Assembly: GCA_965363675.1 (NCBI GenBank)
Contig: CBDTTW010000077.1
Coordinates: 1 to 13,834 of the forward strand
From: CBDTTW01 sp965363675
GTDB lineage: Bacteria > Bacteroidota > Rhodothermia > Rhodothermales > DASSAV01
Reading direction: 5' to 3'
DNA: 13,834 nt
Part shown: positions 1 through 5,883 of the stretch, one piece after another
Layout: every line of letters begins with the position of its first letter
How positions within the stretch are numbered: position 1 is the first letter of the stretch
Translations under genes and position numbers: made by a program
The notes under the pieces: model-generated
Told to the model about the DNA's origin: nothing
What the model saw: the letters and a program-made list of their open reading frames with translations, nothing else
Database searches by the model: none

Positions 1-2
1 GG

Positions 3-152
3 TGCGTGCGCCTGACCAACTGGGACGTGCTGCGCCTGGCCGACCGCGTGGCGGCCGGCACGCCGGTCGAGTTCCGCGACCAGGACGGCCGCGAAGCCGC
101 CGCCGACGCCTCGCAGGGCGGCCAGCCCGCCGCCGGCAAGCAGCAGATTTAG
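3..152 (+). CDS. L,D-transpeptidase (YkuD family), C-terminal end only
   Basis: Only the last 49 residues are inside the window; the gene enters from the left edge. The fragment opens with CVRLTNWDVLRLADRV followed by AAGTPVEF. This matches the end of the YkuD catalytic domain, whose signature is S-x-G-C-[IVA]-R-[LM]-x-N-x-D followed by V-x-x-GTPV. The cysteine encoded at positions 3-5 would be the catalytic nucleophile. Enzymes of this family form 3-3 cross-links in peptidoglycan or attach proteins to it, acting in the periplasm. After the domain there is a short Ala/Gln/Gly-rich tail ending in KQQI. The gene converges on an M23 peptidase gene, with stop codons about 26 bp apart, so both neighbours act on the cell wall. 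The catalytic histidine, signal peptide and any LysM domain lie outside the window. Confidence 0.8.
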   Translation, partial: CVRLTNWDVLRLADRVAAGTPVEFRDQDGREAAADASQGGQPAAGKQQI

Positions 153-178
153 CCGCCGCCTCGCCGGGGCGCTTCGGG

Positions 179-889
179 TTACGGGGCGCCCCGGAGCAGG
201 GGGTACGGGTTGATCTGGCGGCCGTCCCAGAAATTCTTCGGGTCGTCGGTCTCCCACACGGCGAAGTGCAGGTGGTAATTGCCGGGGGTGGCGTTGCCCG
301 TATCCCCGACGTAGCCGAGCACCTGCCCCTGCCGCACCTTCGCGCCTGCGGCCAGACCGGGCGCATACCGGTCGAGGTGGGCGTAGTACAGCACCGTGCG
401 GCCGTCGGGGGCAAGCTGGTAGAGCGTCAGGCCGCCCTTCTCGCTCGTGAACAGGCGCAGTACCTCGCCGCTCCGGGCGGCCACGACGGGCGCGCCGCGC
501 GGCGCGATGATGTCGATGGCGTTGTGCACGCGGCCCTCGCTGCGGGCCTGGGTGTAGGTATCCACGAGGTCGGCGGCCTGCACACCCTCGACGGGGATGC
601 GGTAGGCCCCCGCGTCCGGCGGCGCGTCGATAAAGGCGGCGGCCGTATCGGGCGGCGGCGCGGGCGTTTGCCGGGCGAATGCCCCGGAGGTATCGCGGGG
701 CCCTACGGCAAGCGTATCGAGCGTGGCGCGGGGCGCCGGCGGCTCGGCAATCGCACGCGCCAGTTCGAGCGCGCCCACGGTGACGGCAAAGCCGAGGAGG
801 ATTCCGACGATGAAGCTGGGGGCATGCACGGCGGTCAGGGCGGGTTCGCCCGGTTTGGCTGCGAGGACACGCTGATACGGCCGGGGCAA
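179..889 (-). CDS. Membrane-anchored M23 (LytM/peptidase_M23) metallopeptidase
   Basis: The predicted protein has 236 residues. A short cytoplasmic tail is followed by one hydrophobic helix (about 25-47), a Pro/Ala-rich linker (about 49-95) and a C-terminal M23 domain (about 98-235). The zinc-site pattern is present: H122-x3-D126, then H171 in YAHL, and the H206-L-H208 pair near the end. M23 enzymes are Zn-dependent peptidoglycan endopeptidases, or degenerate activators of amidases. All expected metal ligands are visible, so I expect an active enzyme on the periplasmic side of the inner membrane. The start is TTG, preceded by GGAG at 9 nt spacing; an in-frame GTG at codon 21 is a possible alternative and would leave the helix at the N-terminus. 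The gene converges with the L,D-transpeptidase and diverges from the PhoD-like gene. The family is clear; the start is less certain. Confidence 0.85.
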   Translation of the reverse strand: MPRPYQRVLAAKPGEPALTAVHAPSFIVGILLGFAVTVGALELARAIAEPPAPRATLDTLAVGPRDTSGAFARQTPAPPPDTAAAFIDAPPDAGAYRIPVEGVQAADLVDTYTQARSEGRVHNAIDIIAPRGAPVVAARSGEVLRLFTSEKGGLTLYQLAPDGRTVLYYAHLDRYAPGLAAGAKVRQGQVLGYVGDTGNATPGNYHLHFAVWETDDPKNFWDGRQINPYPLLRGAP

Positions 890-1004
890 GGCGTCGGCTC
901 CGGCGGTGGGGCGTTTTGCCGGAAAGGTAACCGCCGCCGGGGGGTTTCAGCGACCCCGAACCGCGCCTCGCGCGAAACGTTCGGGGCGGCGGCGTACTTC
1001 TAAC

Positions 1005-1012
1005 TATATTTC
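1005..1012 (+). promoter_or_regulatory. Possible Bacteroidota-type -7 box (TATATTTC) upstream of the PhoD-like gene
   Basis: TATATTTC matches five of six fixed positions of the Bacteroidota -7 consensus TAnnTTTG. It stands out as an AT-rich patch in GC-rich sequence, 34 bp before the ATG at 1046. The upstream -33 element is weak (TTCG near 980-983 instead of TTTG). It would serve the PhoD-like gene and perhaps the genes after it. Confidence 0.3.
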
Positions 1013-1045
1013 GCCTTGCCCCCGTCCCCACCGCCCGATCCGTCC

Positions 1046-2587
1046 ATGCCCGCGCCGCCCGTTTTCCAAACCACCCCGCTGGACAACATGGCGGCCATCG
1101 GCGCCATCGAGCCGCACGCGGCCCGCCTCTGGATGCGCAGCAGCCGCACGGGTTTGCACCGCGCGGAGTGGTGGGCCGAGGACGCCCCCGAGCGAGTCTT
1201 CTCACGCTCGGTTCGTATCGAGGAGGGCAATGCATCGGACAACACCTGCGGCTTCATGCTCTCCGAAGAGGAGGCCGCCGCGCCGCTGCGCCCGATGACG
1301 CGCTACCGCTACCGCATCACGCACGCCGAGGCCGGGACGCTCGTGGGGGAGGGCGCGTTCGAGACGGCGCCCGCCCGGGCGGAGGACGCCCCCGAGCGCT
1401 TCTCGATTGCCTTTTCGAGCTGCAACCAGCCCTTCGACGCGCACGGGGCCGTGCTGCCGGAGGGCGTCCAGATGCTGCGCGCCGTCAAAAAGCTGTTCGA
1501 GCAGCGCAACACCAAGCTGTTCCTCATGCTCGGCGACCAGATGTACTCCGACAGCCCGGAGGCGCTTTCCCTTTTCGACGCCGACCACTTCGCCCAGGTG
1601 GCTCCGCCCGGCCGCGCCGACATCCTGGAGTGCTCCGCAGCGGAAGTCCGCCGCCTCTACCACGACCGCTACCGCCACTTCTGGCATGTGCCCGAGTTCC
1701 AGGCCATCCACGCCGACATTCCGACCTACATCATCCTCGACGACCACGACATCGTGGATAACTGGGGCTCGGACCCTGCGCACCTGGAGCCGCAGTGGCA
1801 GTCGCTGGGCCTGGGCGCCCGCCACGCCTACTACGACTACCAGGCCTCGCGCGTGATGCCGCGCGGGGCGTCCCTGCCCGAAGATTTCCACTTCAGCTTC
1901 CGGTACGGCCCCGTGGCGGTGTTCGTCATGGACATCCGGTCGAACCGGCGCGCCGGCCCCGACGGGCATCTCTACTCCGAGCAGCAGCACGCCAATCTGC
2001 TGCGCTTCCTGGACGAGACCGCCGATCTGCACACCATCGTCATCGGCCTGAGCGTGCCGGTCATCCACCTGCCCAACCTGCTGGCGCGCCTCGTCTCGAA
2101 GCTGCCGGCCACGAGCGAGGACTTCTCGGACCGCTGGTCCTCCGGCCCGATGGTCCGCGACCGCGACCGCTTCATCAAGGACCTCCACCGGCACCAGCAA
2201 AGCCACCCCGGGCAGCGCATCATCTTCGTCAGCGGCGACATCCACATCGGCTGCGTGCAGGAGCTGCGCTGGAAGGACGGCACGCCGCCCGTCTATCAGG
2301 CCATTTCCAGCCCGCTCACGCATACCACGAGCCGCCTGGTGCAGTTCGCCTCCAAGACGGTGATCCGGCTCAACCACGGCGCCGAGACGTTCGACGGCGA
2401 CGTGCGCGCCGCCATCCGGCTGTTGCCGGGCCGGGGCGGCAAGGGCAGCAACCCCTACGGCCCGCTCAACATCGGCCTCATCGAGTTCGAGACGCACGGC
2501 GCCGAGGGGGCCACGCGCGCGCGCTTCCAGCTCTACGGGCACGACGCCGGCGAGCCGGTGTGCGTCTACGAGTCGGACTGGCTGTAG
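1046..2587 (+). CDS. PhoD-like metallophosphatase (alkaline phosphatase D family)
   Basis: The protein has 513 residues from the ATG at 1046. An in-frame TTG at 1016 would add only a Pro-rich leader and I do not favour it. A short N-terminal beta domain (about 10-110) is followed by the PhoD metallophosphatase domain. Visible motifs are FSSC at about 123-126, LGDQMY around 162-167, LDDHDIVDNW at 231-240, VFVMDIRSNRR around 292-302 and SGDIHIG around 396-402. These supply the Asp/Asn/His ligands of a binuclear metal centre. PhoD enzymes hydrolyse phosphomonoesters and phosphodiesters such as wall polymers or phospholipids. No Sec or Tat signal is visible, unlike classical exported PhoD, so the product may be cytoplasmic or exported another way. 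A small gene follows 36 bp later, then a kinase-like/Omp85 gene on the same strand. Family is confident; substrate is unknown. Confidence 0.85.
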   Translation: MPAPPVFQTTPLDNMAAIGAIEPHAARLWMRSSRTGLHRAEWWAEDAPERVFSRSVRIEEGNASDNTCGFMLSEEEAAAPLRPMTRYRYRITHAEAGTLVGEGAFETAPARAEDAPERFSIAFSSCNQPFDAHGAVLPEGVQMLRAVKKLFEQRNTKLFLMLGDQMYSDSPEALSLFDADHFAQVAPPGRADILECSAAEVRRLYHDRYRHFWHVPEFQAIHADIPTYIILDDHDIVDNWGSDPAHLEPQWQSLGLGARHAYYDYQASRVMPRGASLPEDFHFSFRYGPVAVFVMDIRSNRRAGPDGHLYSEQQHANLLRFLDETADLHTIVIGLSVPVIHLPNLLARLVSKLPATSEDFSDRWSSGPMVRDRDRFIKDLHRHQQSHPGQRIIFVSGDIHIGCVQELRWKDGTPPVYQAISSPLTHTTSRLVQFASKTVIRLNHGAETFDGDVRAAIRLLPGRGGKGSNPYGPLNIGLIEFETHGAEGATRARFQLYGHDAGEPVCVYESDWL

Positions 2588-2623
2588 GCGCCTACCTTGA
2601 CTGCGCGCCCGCCCCCCGCCTCC

Positions 2624-2860
2624 ATGACCGGCTGGACGACCCCGCAGCAACGCCTTCCCGACGAGGGCGCCCCTGTCGAGGTGCGCACGGCGCACGCCGG
2701 AGCCCGCGCGGACTACTACCGCATCGGCGACTACTGGTACGCCCTGGAAGACCTGGACCGCTGGCGCATGAACACCTCGCGCTACTGGCCCCAAGACCAG
2801 GCCTGGCGCCTCCCGACGCGGCTCGTCGCTGCGTGGCGCTATGCCGAAGCGCCGGGATGA
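2624..2860 (+). CDS. Small Trp/Tyr-rich protein with a DUF551-like N-terminal signature
   Basis: This 78-residue ORF starts at the ATG at 2624; an upstream in-frame TTG at 2597 would add nine Pro/Arg/Ala residues and is less likely. Codon use is GC-rich in third positions, like its neighbours. The first third reads GWTTPQQRLPDEGAPVEVR. It recalls the W-x(5)-RLP-x-EG-x-PV-x-V opening of DUF551-type small proteins, which usually continue to a THW-PLP ending; here YWPQDQAWRLP occupies the equivalent place. Six tryptophans and several tyrosines suggest a compact aromatic fold. No signal peptide or membrane segment is seen. It lies 36 bp after the PhoD-like gene and about 156 bp before the Omp85-type gene, so it may be co-transcribed. 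Function is unknown and the DUF551 link is from memory of the pattern. Confidence 0.55.
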   Translation: MTGWTTPQQRLPDEGAPVEVRTAHAGARADYYRIGDYWYALEDLDRWRMNTSRYWPQDQAWRLPTRLVAAWRYAEAPG

Positions 2861-2990
2861 GGCCCGATTCGGGGCGGCGGGCGAGATGATTACATCCCGG
2901 AGGGCGCGGATTACAGCTTGTTCAAGGTGCGCCTAGAACCTGGAGCAGACATGCGGCCTACAAGGTGCACCCTGCCTTTGCATGCCTGCC

Positions 2991-3006
2991 GCGCGCATTC
3001 GCGCGC
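2991..3006 (+). repeat. GC hairpin just upstream of the Omp85-type gene start
   Basis: GCGCGC-ATTC-GCGCGC forms a perfect 6-bp stem with a 4-nt loop. It ends 10 bp before the ATG at 3017. In an mRNA it would sit across the ribosome loading site and could lower translation or separate the upstream genes from this one. Such GC palindromes arise easily in GC-rich DNA, so function is only possible. Confidence 0.35.
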
Positions 3007-3016
3007 CTGTTCCCCC

Positions 3017-5794
3017 ATGACGACTTCGCACCCTGCCCCCTGCGCCGCCCGCCGCCCGTGGCGCGCCGCGCTCGTGCTGGCGGCCGCCGGGCTTGCCGCC
3101 TTCGCCCGTGGGGCCGCCGCGCAGGCCCCCTCGGCCGCCGCCGACAGCCTCGCCGCCGCCTACGGACCCGCCGATACGCTCGTCGTGGACTCGTCGCGGG
3201 CGGTCCTCGCCGCCGAGCCGCTGCCGGCGGCCCCGGCCGAGTCGCTGCCTGCCGCGCCCGGCCAGGCCCCAGCCCCCCCGGCCGCCGCCGAGCCGTTCCG
3301 GGTGCACACGCTTCAGAGCCGGACCGCCATCGCCTCGGGGCGCTACCACGCCGGGCCGCTGCGCCGCAGGCTGCTCGGCGGCGGCTACCGCGAGGCTTGG
3401 GAAACCCCCGTGCCCGCGCCGATCCTCGACCTCGACCGGACGGCGGGCGGCCTGGAGGCCGTCGAGATGGGCGGCGGCCTCCAGACACGGAGTTTGCAAC
3501 TGAAGGGCGCCGACGGCCATACCTACGTGCTGCGCAGCGTCGAGAAGTACGCCGACCGCTCGCTCGCCCCCGTCTACCGAGGCTCGCTTGTGGCAAGTCT
3601 GGCGCAGGACCAGATCAGCGCCTCGCACCCGTTCGCGGCGCTCGTCGTGCCGCCGCTGGCGCGCGCGGCGGGCGTGTACAACACCGCCCCGACGCTCGTC
3701 GTCGTGCCGGACTCGCCCCGGCTGGGCGAGCACCGCCCGGAGTTCGCCGGGATGCTGGCGCTCTTCGAGCGCAAGCCCGACGAGGATCAGTCCGGCATGG
3801 CCGACTTCGGGTTTGCCAAGAACATCGTGGGCTTCGAGAAGCTGGTCGAGAAGATCGAAGAGGACAGCCGCAACCGCGTCGATGAGCGCGCTTATGCGCG
3901 GGCGCGGCTCTTCGACATGCTCATCGGCGACTGGGACCGTCACGACGACCAGTGGCGCTGGGCCGAGTACGACGAGCCGGGCCCGGGCGCCCGCTACGTC
4001 GCCATTGCGCGCGACCGCGACTTTGCGTTCTCCCGCTTCGGCGGTATGATTACGGGCGTCGCCAGGCGGTTTTCGGTGATGCAGGCCCGCATGCTCTCCT
4101 CCTTCGATGCGCGGCTGACCAACCTGACGGGGCTCAACTACAAAGGCAACAAGCTCGACCGCCGCTTTACCCCGAGCCTGACGCGCGCCGACTGGGTGGG
4201 CCTCGCCGAGCAGATGCGCGCCCTCCTCACCGACGACGTGATCGACGAGGCGGCGCACGCCTGGCCCGAGCCCGCCTACCGGCTGCACGGCCCCGCGCTG
4301 GCCGCCGCCCTGAAGCAGCGCCGCGACGCGCTGCCCCGCGCCGCCGCCGAGTACTACGACAAGCTGGCGCATACCGTGGACATCGTAGGCAGCAACGCCG
4401 CCGAGGTGTTCGAGGTGGAGCGCCTGCCCGAAGGGTCGGTGCGGGTGCAGATGCGCGCCGCCGGCGACGAGGCCGGGCGCGTGCTCGTGGAGCGCACGTT
4501 CCTGCCGGGCGAGACCGAGGAGGTGCGCCTCTACGGCCTCGGCGGCGACGACCGCTTCCGGATCACGGGCGCCGCCCGCCGCAGCGTCCGCGTGCGCGCC
4601 ATCGGCGGCCCCGGCGACGACGCCTTCGCCGACGACTCGGACGTGGCCGGGCGCTCGCGCTATACGCAGATCTACGACAACTACGACGGCACGGCCCTCG
4701 ACGTGCGCTCGGAGGCGCGCCTGCACCGGGCGGCCGACGCGGGCATCAACGCGTACGTCATGAACCGCTATGAGACCAACCGCACCGGGCCGGTGGTCTC
4801 GTTCGCCTACAGCAGCAGCGACGGCGTGTACCTCGGCGGCGGCGCGCGCATCGTCCGGCGCGGCTTCCGCAAGGAGCCGTATGCGGCGCGCCACACGCTC
4901 AAGGCCAACTATGCCCCGCTGAGCAACCATTTCAACGTGTCCTACGACGCCAACGCGGTCCGGCTGTGGCAGGGCTGGGACGCGGGCCTGCGGGCGGCTT
5001 ACACCACCGAGAACCGGTTGCGCCACTTCTACGGGCTGGGCAACGAGACCCCGCCCGACCGCGAGCGCTACCGCGCCGACCTCATGATCGCCACGATCTG
5101 GCCGACGCTCGGGCGCACCCTGGGGCCGCTGCGCCTCCAGGCCGGGCCGTTCCTCGAAAAAGGCAGCATCGAGCCGCCCTACGGCCGCACCGTAGACGAC
5201 CCCGCCACGGCCTACCGCCCGGTGGACTTCGTCGATCCGTACTTCGGGGGCGCGCGCGCCGCACTCAGCTTCGACCGGCGCGGCGAAGCCGGCTCCGGCG
5301 TCCGCTGGAACGGCGACGCGGCTTACTACGCGGGTTTCCGAACGGTGAACCACGAGTTCGTGCAACTCGCCTCGGACCTGAGCCTGTACCAGAGCCTGCG
5401 CCTCGGGCTGCCGCTCACGGCGGCCGTGCGCGTCGGGGGGGCGAAGAACTTCGGCGACTTTCCGTTCTACCATGCCAACATGATCGGCGGCAGCTCGAAT
5501 TTGCGCGGCTTCCGCCGCACGCGCTTCGCCGGCCACTCCAGCGCCTACACCAACGCCGAGCTGCGCGCGCGCCTGTTCATGCTCAACACGTACGTGGCGC
5601 GCGGCGACTTCGGCGTGCTGGGCTTTCTGGACCACGGCCGCGTTTGGGCCGACGGCGAGCGCTCGGCGAAGTGGCACCAGGGCTACGGCGGCGGGCTGTG
5701 GTTCCGCCCGTACAACGCCCTTACCATGAGCACGTCGATGGGCTTCTCCGAGGAGGGTTCCCACTTCGACTTTTCCTTCGGCTTCCTGTTCTGA
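3017..5794 (+). CDS. Outer-membrane protein: kinase-like region fused to an Omp85/BamA-type beta-barrel
   Basis: The product has 925 residues from the ATG at 3017, chosen because a signal peptide follows directly: Arg-rich n-region, hydrophobic ALVLAAAGLAAF, cleavage near A35. In-frame starts at 2918 (TTG) and 2951 (ATG, with GGAG upstream) would bury this signal. After an Ala/Pro linker (about 36-95), residues 105-385 carry kinase-like marks: a Gly-rich strand (GGGLQTRSLQLKG), YVLRSVEK, then IGDWDRHDDQW (D307-R-H309) and RDRDFAF (333-338). These resemble the catalytic and metal-binding loops of the HipA/PI4K/FAM20 group. A beta-rich stretch (455-565) contains GGDDRF and GGPGDDAF. The last 330 residues form a barrel with the Omp85-type GGSSNLRGFRRTRF motif (824-837) and a terminal Phe. 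Related Bacteroidota proteins, as I recall them, also carry an N-terminal phosphoesterase, absent here. Barrel is confident; the kinase fold is inference. Confidence 0.8.
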   Translation: MTTSHPAPCAARRPWRAALVLAAAGLAAFARGAAAQAPSAAADSLAAAYGPADTLVVDSSRAVLAAEPLPAAPAESLPAAPGQAPAPPAAAEPFRVHTLQSRTAIASGRYHAGPLRRRLLGGGYREAWETPVPAPILDLDRTAGGLEAVEMGGGLQTRSLQLKGADGHTYVLRSVEKYADRSLAPVYRGSLVASLAQDQISASHPFAALVVPPLARAAGVYNTAPTLVVVPDSPRLGEHRPEFAGMLALFERKPDEDQSGMADFGFAKNIVGFEKLVEKIEEDSRNRVDERAYARARLFDMLIGDWDRHDDQWRWAEYDEPGPGARYVAIARDRDFAFSRFGGMITGVARRFSVMQARMLSSFDARLTNLTGLNYKGNKLDRRFTPSLTRADWVGLAEQMRALLTDDVIDEAAHAWPEPAYRLHGPALAAALKQRRDALPRAAAEYYDKLAHTVDIVGSNAAEVFEVERLPEGSVRVQMRAAGDEAGRVLVERTFLPGETEEVRLYGLGGDDRFRITGAARRSVRVRAIGGPGDDAFADDSDVAGRSRYTQIYDNYDGTALDVRSEARLHRAADAGINAYVMNRYETNRTGPVVSFAYSSSDGVYLGGGARIVRRGFRKEPYAARHTLKANYAPLSNHFNVSYDANAVRLWQGWDAGLRAAYTTENRLRHFYGLGNETPPDRERYRADLMIATIWPTLGRTLGPLRLQAGPFLEKGSIEPPYGRTVDDPATAYRPVDFVDPYFGGARAALSFDRRGEAGSGVRWNGDAAYYAGFRTVNHEFVQLASDLSLYQSLRLGLPLTAAVRVGGAKNFGDFPFYHANMIGGSSNLRGFRRTRFAGHSSAYTNAELRARLFMLNTYVARGDFGVLGFLDHGRVWADGERSAKWHQGYGGGLWFRPYNALTMSTSMGFSEEGSHFDFSFGFLF

Positions 5795-5883
5795 CGCCGG
5801 AGGGGGGCGGCAGGATCTTTATGAACGTTTACGCGGTTCGGATGGGCAGTCTTCCGGCCTTGTAAACGATCATCTCGCCATTC

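Noticed and set aside
166..192. Dyad GGGGCGC/GCGCCCC considered as a bidirectional terminator between the first two genes
   Set aside because: The right arm lies inside the M23 coding end and no T-run follows on either strand.
1202..2794. 530-codon open frame antisense to the PhoD-like gene
   Set aside because: No recognisable motifs; the plus strand encodes a clear PhoD-like enzyme over the same bases.
2933..5764. 943-codon open frame antisense to the Omp85-type gene
   Set aside because: Its translation is Val/Ala/Gly/Arg/His-rich with no domain, and it mirrors the real gene exactly. Long antisense frames are expected from GC-rich third positions.
5821..5865. 14-codon ORF before the TonB receptor, considered as a leader peptide
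   Set aside because: No run of regulatory codons, no ribosome site and no attenuator-like stems were seen; most likely chance.
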